Shown in pieces: positions 27,593-36,146 of a stretch of 64,000 bases of DNA; the stretch's first letter is position 1, and every line of letters begins with the position of its first letter. The position numbers and the translations under genes are program-made. The notes under the pieces are model-generated. The model ran no database searches and was not told where the DNA came from. It was given only the letters and a program-made list of their open reading frames with translations. Source of the stretch: Azospirillum sp. B21 (GTDB taxonomy: Bacteria; Pseudomonadota; Alphaproteobacteria; Azospirillales; Azospirillaceae); the NCBI RefSeq assembly GCF_008364825.1, contig NZ_VTTO01000001.1, forward strand, positions 812,837-876,836, read 5' to 3'.

Positions 27593-28927
27593 TCAGTCCC
27601 GCTTGCGTTCGCTTTCGACCGTCAGCGCCAGGCTGCCGGCGCGCGGGTCGGTTGCCGTCTGGCAATAGCGGATCCCGTCCTCCGTTGAAACCCGGCAGCC
27701 GATGAAGCTGACCCGCCCAGGGATGGATTGCGGACGCGCGGCCTGGATCTGCGGCGCGGTCGACTTGTCCTCCAGGCCCGACGGCAATGCCACCGACAGC
27801 AGGGCGGCGGGGCCGGCGGCGGGGCCGTCGCTGCCCCCGGCGGTGCCGACCCCGGCGAACAGGGTGCGGCCGATGATCGAGTTGGCGATCAGGGCCGGCG
27901 CGCCGAAGCCGCCGCGGTCCACCCCCTGGGCCACCAGCATGCCGGTGCCGGGAATGCCGCGCCCGGTGCCGAAGGGAGCGCCTTGGGTAAAGGCGCAGGC
28001 AGCGCCGTTCTCGTCCGGATCGATCACCATCACCCCGGCGCCGGCCGCAGTGGCAGTAGCGCCGGCACCGGTGGCGCCCAGCAGCTGGGCGGCACGGGTC
28101 GCACGCTCGGCCGGCGGCAGGGCGGCCACCGCTTTCCAGGCCTGGATCAGGGCAGCCCCCGACTCCGGCTCGGTCGTGTCGGGAACATGCAGGTCGCTGA
28201 TGTCGAAGGGCACGGTCAGTGTGGCGCCGACGCGCGGCTGATAGGCGCGCAGCTGCGCCGCATCCAGCCCAATGCCCTGGGCGACCGTCGCGGCGAGCGG
28301 CCCGGCATAGAAGGCGCCCACGCCCTGGCGGCGCAGCACCGACAGGGTCGCGGCCAGTTCCGGCTGGCCGGCGACCGTGCCGACCGCCGGCGTGCCGGCG
28401 CCCATCAGGCGGCGACGTGCATCGGAATCGGGAGCCAGACGCCCGCCGAACGCGCTCAGATCCTGCACCAGCGCGCGGCTGAGGCCGGGGGAGAACTGGG
28501 CCAGCTGTTCCGCCGGGGCGACCACCTGCTCCCACCGCATCACGCCGGCCGAGGCCTGGACGGCATACAGGCCGCGCGCCATCGCGGGCATGCCCACACT
28601 GCCTGCACCGCCGGCACCGACCGGGCGCGGCAGGAAGTCGATGGTGCGGGCCTTCTTGGACGCGGCGTCGAACAGCACGCAGACGCCGCCACCGGTCAGC
28701 CCGACGCGCGACGGCAGGCTGGCGGTCATCGCCAGCGCCATGGCAGCCACCGCGTCGCCGGCCTTGCCGCCCTGGGCGATGATGTCCCGGCCGATGCCAG
28801 CGGCATAGGGTTCGTCCGCGACGACGAAGCTCTGGACCGTCGCGTCCGTCTTGAACTTCGTGTTGACGCAGCCGGTCAGCAGTGATGCAGCTATGGCAAC
28901 CGCGCCCAACCCTCGCCAGATTCGCAA
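27593..28927 (-). CDS. Gamma-glutamyltranspeptidase-like lipoprotein without the normal nucleophile
   Basis: The 444-residue protein has a short signal peptide with lipobox LLTGC (about 17-21). The middle resembles GGT: VVADEPYAAGIGRDIIAQGGKAGDAVAAM and LTGGGVCVLFDA match the GGT N-terminal region, and VMVIDPDENGAACAFTQGAPFGTGRGIPGTGM matches the start of the small subunit. Where GGT has the autoprocessing nucleophile Thr in TTHxxVVD, this protein has AGAGVMVID, with no Thr. It is thus probably not self-cleaved or catalytic. The start TTG 28927 is inferred from the signal peptide; upstream in-frame codons overlap the divergent gene. Confidence 0.65.
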   Translation of the reverse strand: MRIWRGLGAVAIAASLLTGCVNTKFKTDATVQSFVVADEPYAAGIGRDIIAQGGKAGDAVAAMALAMTASLPSRVGLTGGGVCVLFDAASKKARTIDFLPRPVGAGGAGSVGMPAMARGLYAVQASAGVMRWEQVVAPAEQLAQFSPGLSRALVQDLSAFGGRLAPDSDARRRLMGAGTPAVGTVAGQPELAATLSVLRRQGVGAFYAGPLAATVAQGIGLDAAQLRAYQPRVGATLTVPFDISDLHVPDTTEPESGAALIQAWKAVAALPPAERATRAAQLLGATGAGATATAAGAGVMVIDPDENGAACAFTQGAPFGTGRGIPGTGMLVAQGVDRGGFGAPALIANSIIGRTLFAGVGTAGGSDGPAAGPAALLSVALPSGLEDKSTAPQIQAARPQSIPGRVSFIGCRVSTEDGIRYCQTATDPRAGSLALTVESERKRD

Positions 28928-29000
28928 GCGAGTGTGTCGCGGCCCGGAGTTCCGCCGGTTCCGCGCGGGGGTCCGCTGTTCAAAGCCGGAGGTCGTCACG

Positions 29001-30371
29001 GTGCGCAAGCCCAGCAGGCTGGTTTCGGTCGTCGCCATCATGTCCATGTGTCTGATGTCGCTGGTGTGGGGAGCGCCACCGGCGAGCGCGCAGCGCCGCT
29101 CGGACATGCAGATCCTGGGCGACGCCGAGACGGACCATATCATCCGCAAGATGGCACGGCCAATCTTCCAGGCGGCCGGCATCGACCCCGACTCGGTGCA
29201 GATCCTCCTGGTCAACGATCCGTCGGTCAACGCCTTCGTCGCCGGTGGACAGAACATCTTCCTGCACACCGGACTGCTGCTGACGGTGGACGATGCCGAC
29301 CAGCTGCTGGGCGTCATCGCGCACGAGACCGGCCACATCTCCGGCGGACATCTGGTGCGGGGCACGGAGGCGATGGACAATGCCTTCCTGTCCTCGCTGC
29401 TCGGCATGGGTCTGGGCGTCATCGGCGGCCTCGCCTCGGGCAATGCCGGGGCCGGCGCCGCGGGCGTCATGCTGGGCCAGCATCTGGCGGAGCGGAACTT
29501 CCTGTCCTTCTCCCGCACGCAGGAGGCGTCGGCCGACCAGGCCGGCCTGTCCTTCCTGGAACAGTCGGGCATCTCCGCCAAGGGGATGGAGACCTTCCTG
29601 GAAAAGCTGGGCGTCGGTGAGCCGCTGATGAACGACCGCGACGCCGGCTATCGCCTGACCCACCCGCTGACGCGCGAGCGCATCGAAGCGGTGAGAGCCT
29701 TCGTCGCCCGGTCCCGCTATGCCGACGCCCGGCTGCCGGCGGCGACGGAGGCCGACCTGCGGCGGATCCAGGCCAAGCTGTACGGTTATCTCGACCCGCG
29801 CGGCGCGCTGCAACGCTACAAGGCGAACGACCCGTCGCCCGCCGCCCGCTATGGCCGCGCCTATGCCTATTTCCGCCAGGGCGACGTCAAGCAGGCCACC
29901 CCGCTGGTCGACGGCCTGATCGCGGACGAGCCGAGGAATCCCTACCTGCACGAGATGAAGGGCGACCTGATGCTGCAGACCGGCCGCGCGCCGGATGCGG
30001 TCGCCCCCTACCGCAAGGCCATCGAGCTGGCCGGTTCCGAAGCCGGAACGATCCGCGTCTCGCTCGCCCACGCCCTGCTGGAACAGCGCGATCCCCGGCT
30101 CGCCGACGAGGCGTTGAAGAACCTGCAGATCGCGTCGAAGGGCAAGGCCCAGTCCGCCTTTCTGTGGCGGCTGACCGCCCAGGCCTGGAGCATGAAGAAG
30201 AACGACGGCATGGTCGCCTATGCCACCGCCGAGGAGGCGCTGGCGAGGGGCGACCTGCCGATGGCGAAGGCGCAGGCCGAACGGGCGGAAAAGCTGCTGC
30301 CAGCCGGGTCGCCGGGCTGGCTGCGGGCCCAGGACATCCGCGGCCAGACCGGCGGCGACAGGACGCGCTGA
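29001..30371 (+). CDS. Periplasmic M48 metalloprotease with TPR repeats (BepA-like)
   Basis: The 456-residue protein has a signal peptide ending at PPASAQ (about 31), an M48 protease domain with zinc motif HETGH at 108-112 and the third ligand in TQEASADQAG, a hydrophobic loop (GMGLGVIGGLASGNAGAGAAGVM), and a C-terminal TPR region from about 285. BepA-type proteases help assemble LptD and degrade stalled outer-membrane proteins. GTG 29001 has GGAGGT eight bases upstream. It is divergent from the GGT-like lipoprotein, 73 bases away. Confidence 0.88.
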   Translation: MRKPSRLVSVVAIMSMCLMSLVWGAPPASAQRRSDMQILGDAETDHIIRKMARPIFQAAGIDPDSVQILLVNDPSVNAFVAGGQNIFLHTGLLLTVDDADQLLGVIAHETGHISGGHLVRGTEAMDNAFLSSLLGMGLGVIGGLASGNAGAGAAGVMLGQHLAERNFLSFSRTQEASADQAGLSFLEQSGISAKGMETFLEKLGVGEPLMNDRDAGYRLTHPLTRERIEAVRAFVARSRYADARLPAATEADLRRIQAKLYGYLDPRGALQRYKANDPSPAARYGRAYAYFRQGDVKQATPLVDGLIADEPRNPYLHEMKGDLMLQTGRAPDAVAPYRKAIELAGSEAGTIRVSLAHALLEQRDPRLADEALKNLQIASKGKAQSAFLWRLTAQAWSMKKNDGMVAYATAEEALARGDLPMAKAQAERAEKLLPAGSPGWLRAQDIRGQTGGDRTR

Positions 30372-30489
30372 TTGGACCAAGGCGAATCGGTCATATGACG
30401 AAAGCGTCCTTCCGGTAACGCAACGGTCACCGAACCGTCCCGGCCACGTCATCGCCGCTTGCTATTCCGCGGACATCGAGCGCGTCCCC

Positions 30490-30515
30490 CCGCCACTTGG
30501 CCCCGCCACTTGGCC
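30490..30515 (+). repeat. Perfect 13-bp tandem repeat upstream of the phytase-like gene
   Basis: CCGCCACTTGGCC occurs twice without a gap, about 35 bases before the start codon at 30551. It may be a binding site or simple slippage. Confidence 0.5.
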
Positions 30516-30550
30516 CGTACGCGCTGTACCGTCCACAGGAGTGCATGCCC

Positions 30551-31969
30551 ATGCTGTCCGTCCGCCTGCCGTCCTGGCGCGGCGCCCTGTTCGCCACCGC
30601 AGCCCTGCTGTCCACCGCCCTGGCCGCCGCGACCCCGGCTCAGGCCCAGGAACAGCAGGCCAAGCGTTATCCCGCCACGCTGGCCGGCCATGCCCTGCTG
30701 CCCGCCGACACGCTGGTGCAGGCGCCGGCCGATGCCGGGCCGCTGTTCGCCACCGCCGGCAAGTTCACCAACGCCGACCGCAAGCGCGTGGACACGGTGG
30801 GCAGCATCCGCGCCACCTCCTTCGCCTCCGACCCCAAGGTCCCGCGCCAGACCGAGATCATGCTGCCGGTGGCAGGACAAGCGGTGCAGGGCTTCTCCGC
30901 CATCGTTCCGCAGGGCAACGGCGAGTACATGGCGCTGACCGACAACGGTTTCGGCAGCAAGGTGAACTCGGTCGATGCGCTGCTGATGGTGCATCGCGTC
31001 AAGCCGGACTGGCAGAGCGGCGCCCTGCAGCGGCTGGAGACGATTTTCCTGCGCGATCCCGACCGCAAGGTTCCCTTCGCCATCGTCAACGAGAACAGCA
31101 CCGCGCGCTACCTGACCGGCGCCGACTTCGATCCCGAATCGCTGGTGGTGCAGGCCGATCGCCTGTTCATCGGCGAGGAGTTCGGCCCCTACATCCTGGA
31201 ACTGAGCCGCGACGGCGTGGTCGTCGCAATGCATGAGACGATGGTCGACGGCAAGCCGGCCCGCTCGCCCGACCATTACCGCAACGGCATCCTGCCGCCG
31301 GTGCCGGGCGCCGTCGCCTTCGAGGTCCGCCGGTCGCGCGGGTTCGAGCCGATGGGCGTGTCGCCGGACGACAAGACCCTGTACCCGTCGCTGGAAGGTC
31401 CGCTGTGGAATGCCACGGCGAACGCCTTCGAGAACAAGGACGGCCGCGCGTACACCCGCATCCTGGAATTCGACGTCGCCAGCCGCACGTACACCGGCAA
31501 GTCCTGGAAGTACAAGCTGGAGGACAACGCCAACGTCGTCGCCGATCTGGCGATGATCGACGCCGGCACCGCCCTGGTGATCGAGCGCGACGACAGCAGC
31601 GAGGGCGCGAAGACCCAGGTCTGCCAGGGCGAGGCGAAGCCCGACTGCTTCAACGCTCCGGCCGCCTTCAAGCGGGTCTACAAGATCGACATCGCCGGGG
31701 CCGACGCCGACGGTTTCGTGCGCAAGGTCGGCTACATCGACCTGACCGACATCGCCGATCCTGACCGCAAGGCCCGTGCCGGACAGGCGCCGGAAGGCCG
31801 CTTCGTCATGCCCCATCTGGGGCCGGAGGGGGTGAACATCGTCGATGCCGACCATATCGTGGTCGTCAACGACAACAACCTGCCCTACTCCACCGGCCGG
31901 ACCATAGGCAAGGCCGACGGCGACGAGATGGCGCTGCTGTCGGTGGGCGAACTTCTGCGCGCCCGTTGA
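30551..31969 (+). CDS. Secreted esterase-like phytase-family protein
   Basis: The 472-residue protein has a signal peptide ending near ATPAQAQ (about 33) and one long beta-rich domain of the phytase-like (esterase-like activity of phytase) family: QGFSAIVPQGNGEYMALTDNGF, ADFDPESLVVQADRLFIGEEFGPYI, GVSPDDKTLYPSLEGPLW and LGPEGVNIVDADHIVVVNDNNLP. Such proteins are periplasmic or extracellular and may hydrolyse phosphoesters; activity is mostly unproven. AGGAG at 30537-30541 fits ATG 30551 (nine bases) better than ATG 30545 (three bases). Confidence 0.8.
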   Translation: MLSVRLPSWRGALFATAALLSTALAAATPAQAQEQQAKRYPATLAGHALLPADTLVQAPADAGPLFATAGKFTNADRKRVDTVGSIRATSFASDPKVPRQTEIMLPVAGQAVQGFSAIVPQGNGEYMALTDNGFGSKVNSVDALLMVHRVKPDWQSGALQRLETIFLRDPDRKVPFAIVNENSTARYLTGADFDPESLVVQADRLFIGEEFGPYILELSRDGVVVAMHETMVDGKPARSPDHYRNGILPPVPGAVAFEVRRSRGFEPMGVSPDDKTLYPSLEGPLWNATANAFENKDGRAYTRILEFDVASRTYTGKSWKYKLEDNANVVADLAMIDAGTALVIERDDSSEGAKTQVCQGEAKPDCFNAPAAFKRVYKIDIAGADADGFVRKVGYIDLTDIADPDRKARAGQAPEGRFVMPHLGPEGVNIVDADHIVVVNDNNLPYSTGRTIGKADGDEMALLSVGELLRAR

Positions 31970-32094
31970 TCACGCGATAGTGAAACCGGGGGTGTGGTCC
32001 GGGCGAGCGCTTTGCACTTGTCCGGACCCGATTGTCGGTCCAGTGTGGGCGGCCTTCGGCCCAATGTCCCCAGCGTTTTCGGAGACCGCCCACC

Positions 32095-32862
32095 ATGCGC
32101 CCCGTCCTGCCGTACCTGCGTTCCGCCCTTTTGGCCCTGCCTGTCGCGGCGCTGGCGCTGTCCGCCGCCGCTCCGGCCCATGCGCAATCGGCGAGCTTCG
32201 ACGGCAACCAGAAGGCCGCCATCGAGAAGATCGTCCGCGATTACCTGATGGAGCATCCCGAGGTCATCCTGCAGGCGGTCGACGCCATGCAGGAGCGCCA
32301 GAAGGCGGCGGAGGCCGAACAGGCCCGCAAGGCCCTGGTCGAGAACAGGCAGGAGCTGACCCGCAACCCCGCCGATCCGGTCGCCGGCAACCCGCAGGGC
32401 GACGTGACGGTGGTGGAGTTCTTCGATTACCAGTGCGGCTACTGCAAGGCCGTGCAGGCCGACACCCAGGCGCTGATCAAGGGCGATCCGAAGCTTCGCT
32501 TCGTTTTGAAGGAATTTCCGATCCTGGGACCGGCGTCGCTGCTCGCCTCCAAAGCCGCACTCGCCTCCCGCGCCCAGGGCAAGTACATGGAATTCCACAA
32601 TGCCCTGATGGCTCATCGCGGCCAGCTGGACGAGGCGGTGGTCATGCGGCTGGCCAAGTCGGTCGGTCTCGACACCGACCGGCTGAAGAAGGATATGGAG
32701 TCGCCGGACGTGCTGAAGGTGATCGCCGCCAATCAGGCTCTGGCCGAGAAGCTGAGCATCCGCGGCACCCCGGCCTTCGTCTTCGGCGACGAGCTGGTGC
32801 CTGGCGCCATCAAGCTGGACGACATGAAGCGGCTGACCGAAGCCGCCCGCGCCAAGGGCTGA
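32095..32862 (+). CDS. Periplasmic DsbA-family thiol oxidoreductase
   Basis: The 255-residue protein has a signal peptide ending APAHA (30), a helical N-terminal region as in ScsC/Com1-type proteins, and a thioredoxin fold with active site C114-G-Y-C117 and cis-Pro in IRGTPAFVFGD. It probably makes or isomerises disulfides in the periplasm. ATG 32095 gives a normal signal peptide. A HAD phosphatase gene follows after 13 bases and may be co-transcribed. Confidence 0.88.
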   Translation: MRPVLPYLRSALLALPVAALALSAAAPAHAQSASFDGNQKAAIEKIVRDYLMEHPEVILQAVDAMQERQKAAEAEQARKALVENRQELTRNPADPVAGNPQGDVTVVEFFDYQCGYCKAVQADTQALIKGDPKLRFVLKEFPILGPASLLASKAALASRAQGKYMEFHNALMAHRGQLDEAVVMRLAKSVGLDTDRLKKDMESPDVLKVIAANQALAEKLSIRGTPAFVFGDELVPGAIKLDDMKRLTEAARAKG

Positions 32863-32875
32863 GGCGAACCATTCC

Positions 32876-33505
32876 ATGACCGCAACGATTGAGCCGCTGA
32901 AGCCGACCGTCGTCGTCTTCGACGTCGGGCAGGTGCTGATCGAATGGGACCCGCGGCACCTGTACCGCGAGCTGTTCGACGGCTATGAAGACCTGATGGA
33001 GGATTTCCTCGACCGGGTCTGCACTCCCGCCTGGAACCTGGAGCAGGACCGTGGTCGTCCCTGGAGCGAGGCGGTCGCCCAGCTGACCGAGGAGCATCCG
33101 GACTGCGCCGAGTTGATCCGCGCCTATGACGACATGTGGGAACGCATGGTGCCGGGCCCGATCCCCGGCACGCCGGAGATCCTGGCCGAACTGAAGGCCC
33201 GCGGCGTCCCGGTCTATGCCATCACCAATTTCTCGGTCGACAAGTTCGAGCTGACGCGCAAGCGCTTCGACTTCCTGAACGGCTTCGACGGCATCATCGT
33301 TTCGGGTCAGGAACGGCTGGTGAAGCCGGACCCGGCGATCTATCGGCTGCTGATGGATCGTTACGGCCTCGAACCGAAGCACTGCTATTTCATCGACGAC
33401 AACCCCGACAATGTCGAGGCGGCCAAGTCGGTGGGCATGTCGGCGCACCTGTTCCTGGGCGCCGAGGCGCTACGGCGGGATTTGGAGGCGTTGGGGGTTT
33501 TGTGA
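32876..33505 (+). CDS. HAD-family phosphatase (YihX-like)
   Basis: The 209-residue protein is a HAD subfamily IA hydrolase with nucleophile Asp16 in VVVFDVGQVLIEWD, motif II Thr in YAITNFS, motif III Lys in VKPDPAIY, and motif IV HCYFIDDNPDNV. The residue two after the nucleophile is Gly, as in YihX-like sugar-phosphate phosphatases. The substrate is likely a small phosphate ester and is not identified. Confidence 0.85.
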   Translation: MTATIEPLKPTVVVFDVGQVLIEWDPRHLYRELFDGYEDLMEDFLDRVCTPAWNLEQDRGRPWSEAVAQLTEEHPDCAELIRAYDDMWERMVPGPIPGTPEILAELKARGVPVYAITNFSVDKFELTRKRFDFLNGFDGIIVSGQERLVKPDPAIYRLLMDRYGLEPKHCYFIDDNPDNVEAAKSVGMSAHLFLGAEALRRDLEALGVL

Positions 33506-33520
33506 GGGGGTGGAGTTAGA

Positions 33521-33624
33521 CCCCCACCTATCCTCCCCCGCTGGGCGGGGGAGGAACTGCCGATGCTCTCCCAATCAAGCACTTATCCCCTCCCCCGTCC
33601 AGCGGGGGAGGGTTAGGGTGGGGG
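33521..33624. repeat. Dispersed double-palindrome repeat, copy R1
   Basis: The left arm CCCCCACCTATCCTCCCCCG plus GCTGGGCGGGGGAGG and the right arm, ending GGGTTAGGGTGGGGG, are inverted copies of each other. Each arm also holds its own short palindrome (CCCCCGCTGGGCGGGGG type). The spacer begins AACTGCCG. It fills the gap between the converging HAD and MT-A70 genes. Five more copies occur to the right. Confidence 0.85.
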
Positions 33625-33646
33625 CATCCGAAGCCGACGCTCCCCC

Positions 33647-34315
33647 CTACTCCGCCGCAGCCTCGCGGTCGCTCGCGGAGTTGAACGCGTAGGTCTTCCA
33701 GGTCGGCTCATAGCTGTCGTCGGCCTGATTGCCCCAGACTGACCAGTTGGGCCGGGCGCCGCGGGCGAACATTTCCAGGAAGGGGCCGGGGCTGCAGGCC
33801 TCGATCAGTTCATACTGCTCGTCGGGCTTTCGGCTGTGCTCGCGCTTGCGGCTTTCGATCAGGTTCACCTGGGTCCGGCCGGGGGGCAGCGTGCGGGCCT
33901 TCTTGCCGCGGACGCCGAACAGGATCAGTTCGGTCACGTTGCGGAAATAGAACCCCACCCCGCGCCCGTCCGACCCGCCGTCCTTGCGCACCTTGTGCCA
34001 GACGAGGTTGGTCTTGTACTCGAACCCCCAGCTGCGCATGACCTGCAGGCCTTCCGGCAGCAGCGCGTTGGGAACCCAGAGATAGAGATGCGCGGTGGGG
34101 GCGGCGATGTCGGCGACCGGCAGGGCGCAGATGTCCTCCACCGTCATGGTGCCATAGCGCGACAGGCGGCGATGCTCCGGCGCCATCTTGCCGGTGCGGT
34201 TGACGAAGCGCCAGGGCGGGTCCGCCATCACGGTGGCGAAGCGCCGGTCACCGGCGAAGGCCACCAGATCCCGCGCCGGATCCGATGCCGTCGCCACCGT
34301 GTTGCTGTCGCCCAT
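33647..34315 (-). CDS. MT-A70-family adenine methyltransferase
   Basis: The 222-residue protein carries the MT-A70 catalytic motif DPPW at 32-35 (ATVMADPPWRF) and family blocks YGTMTVEDICALPV, HLYLWVPNALLPEGLQVM and the C-terminal FLEMFARGARPNWSVWGNQ. Bacterial members make N6-methyladenine in DNA. No restriction partner is encoded nearby, so it would be an orphan modifier. ATG 34315 follows GAGG. Repeat R1 lies just beyond its stop. Confidence 0.85.
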   Translation of the reverse strand: MGDSNTVATASDPARDLVAFAGDRRFATVMADPPWRFVNRTGKMAPEHRRLSRYGTMTVEDICALPVADIAAPTAHLYLWVPNALLPEGLQVMRSWGFEYKTNLVWHKVRKDGGSDGRGVGFYFRNVTELILFGVRGKKARTLPPGRTQVNLIESRKREHSRKPDEQYELIEACSPGPFLEMFARGARPNWSVWGNQADDSYEPTWKTYAFNSASDREAAAE

Positions 34316-34442
34316 CGCTGCCTCGAAATCCTGAACAAACCCGGTACTGGGAGGGGTGCAAACTCGCACGCGGCGGCAACCGCCGTCAATCCAGTCTAGC
34401 CGCTCCGCCGACGCTGTCACAAGCCGCAGCGGGCGATGGCGG

Positions 34443-35150
34443 TCACTCCTCCTCGCCAGCCTCGGCAACGGCGCGCAGGGTGGCGCGCTCGGCCACGCTG
34501 ACGGTCAGCCCCTGGGTTTCCACGCCGGAGGCGCGCAGCTTGGCGAGCGCCCGCGACAGGGTTTCCGGCTGCATGCCCAGGCGCCGCGCGATCAGCGCCT
34601 TGTCGAAGGGAAGCTGGAACTGCGCCGGTCCGTCGCCGGGCGGACAGACGCGCATCAGGAAGGCGGCGACCCGCTGCGGCGCCGGCTGCACCTGCAACTG
34701 TTCGATCTGCGTCACCAGATGGCGCAGGCGCACCGACAGCGAGCCCAGCATGCCGAAGGCGATGCGGTCGTCCTCGCGCAGGCAGCGGGCGAATCCGTCG
34801 GCGGTCAGGGTCATGACGCGGGCGTCGGTCACCGCCTCCGCGCAGACCGGGAACTTGCCGTCGGCAAACATGGCGGCTTCGGCAAAGCTTTCGGCCGGGC
34901 CGATGACATGGACCACCGCCTCCGTCCCGTCGCGGGTCAGGCGGTACAGCTTCACCCAGCCGTCGAGCAGCACGAAGAAGCGGTCGGCGGGCTCGTCCTG
35001 CAGGAACAGGGTGGTGCCGCGCGACACCGGACGCACGATGGCGACGCCACCCAGCAAGGACACGGCACGGTCGGTCAGCTTGGCGAAGAGCGGAATGGCG
35101 CGCAGTGCGGCGGCGTCTTCCGCCGACAGGTTGCTGTGGTGGGTGTTCAT
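34443..35150 (-). CDS. Crp/Fnr-family transcriptional regulator
   Basis: The 235-residue protein has a cyclic-nucleotide-type sensor domain (about 20-135: FLQDEPADRFFVLLDGWVKLYRL) and a C-terminal helix-turn-helix (DKALIARRLGMQPETLSRALAKLRASG). The N-terminal cysteine cluster that binds iron-sulfur in FNR is absent, so the signal could be NO, haem or a nucleotide. Its start ATG 35150 overlaps the stop of the upstream membrane-protein gene by four bases. Confidence 0.85.
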   Translation of the reverse strand: MNTHHSNLSAEDAAALRAIPLFAKLTDRAVSLLGGVAIVRPVSRGTTLFLQDEPADRFFVLLDGWVKLYRLTRDGTEAVVHVIGPAESFAEAAMFADGKFPVCAEAVTDARVMTLTADGFARCLREDDRIAFGMLGSLSVRLRHLVTQIEQLQVQPAPQRVAAFLMRVCPPGDGPAQFQLPFDKALIARRLGMQPETLSRALAKLRASGVETQGLTVSVAERATLRAVAEAGEEE

Positions 35151-35755
35151 GACAGCTTCGCCTCCCTGGCCTTTGGCGCCATTGGTGTTGATGGGGGCGG
35201 TACCGTCCGGTCGCGCAGGAGCATCCAGGCGTTGACGGCCATCCCGGTCAGGTCGGAGACCATTCCCGGGATCGACCCCACCAGACAGTTGTGCACGAAC
35301 CAACAGGGCAATGCCACCAGCATGGTGCCGCGGAACACCGCAACCCGCGTCTGGTAACGGGCAAGGCTGATCAGCGCCATGCCGGCCGCGGCGAAGACGG
35401 ACGGCAGGCCGGTCCAGGTCACGGCCATCACTGCCGCGATCACCGGCAGGATCAGCAGATAGACGAGTCGGAAGGCCGGCCATGTGCCGAGCGCCAGCGC
35501 AGCCAACACCTGCAGCGCCGCAAGCCCGTTGAGCGCCGCCGCGGTCGGGGCACCCACCAGGGCGAAATGCAGGGCGAAGCCCAGGCAAGGCACCAGCTGC
35601 ACCAGAAGCATGGCCTGCCGGCTGCGGAAAAAGGGCCAGAGCATGCCGCCGAGCATGCCGCACAAGCCGACCAGCTGCGCAACAGACCACCAGATGTCCG
35701 TCTCCCCTCCCCCGCCGAAGAGCGCCGGGAGCCGGACGGTCAGCATCTCGATCAT
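35147..35755 (-). CDS. YgjV-family inner-membrane protein
   Basis: The 202-residue protein has about six hydrophobic helices and the YgjV pattern (AQLVGLCGMLGGMLWPFFRSRQAMLLVQLVPCLGFALHFALVGAPTAAALN). Function is unknown. The start may be ATG 35755 or ATG 35746; longer readings upstream are implausible. It is translationally coupled to the Crp/Fnr gene, so regulator and membrane protein are made together. Confidence 0.75.
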   Translation of the reverse strand: MIEMLTVRLPALFGGGGETDIWWSVAQLVGLCGMLGGMLWPFFRSRQAMLLVQLVPCLGFALHFALVGAPTAAALNGLAALQVLAALALGTWPAFRLVYLLILPVIAAVMAVTWTGLPSVFAAAGMALISLARYQTRVAVFRGTMLVALPCWFVHNCLVGSIPGMVSDLTGMAVNAWMLLRDRTVPPPSTPMAPKAREAKLS

Positions 35756-36146
35756 GCCGGAAAGCCCCCCAGCAACGAAAATTGCGGCGGGATAAGGGGA
35801 GAGAAGCGGCGCCGGCCGCCCCGAAGGGCGGCGCAAGGAAAGGCGCAGAAAGCAAAGTACCGAAAGAGAAGAGCGGAAGACACACGCAACGCACAGCCGG
35901 GCCGAACCAAGCCACGGCCGGATCACTCACGAGCCAGGACCGCAGAAAACCAAGACAGAAAAGACAAGAACGCACGGCGCCCCCCAAAGGGAGGCACCGT
36001 GCGAAAAGAAGCCGGAGTTTCACCGGGAAGACCAGAACGATGACCGCTCGAGCCTTCGATACGCTTGTCAGATGAGCGGAGCCGACCGAGCCGGCGCGCG
36101 TCCGAAAACGGGCGCCGTCCGGTCGAGGTCCGGGATATCCCGAACC
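35756..36146. other. 391-base gene-free stretch between csp and the YgjV gene
   Basis: No credible gene is seen on either strand. It holds the csp terminator (35972-36002), a purine-rich plus-strand segment (about 35840-35970) and presumably the promoter of the YgjV-regulator pair, for which I could not pick a convincing -35/-10 set. Confidence 0.6.
35972..36002 (-). terminator. Strong intrinsic terminator of the cold-shock gene
   Basis: On the minus strand GCACGGTGCCTCCC pairs with GGGGGGCGCCGTGC (14 pairs, two of them G-T) around a TTT loop and is followed by a T-rich run (GTTCTTGTCTTTTCTG). It lies 145 bases after the csp stop. The plus-strand side has no U-run, so it acts in one direction. 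Confidence 0.75.
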
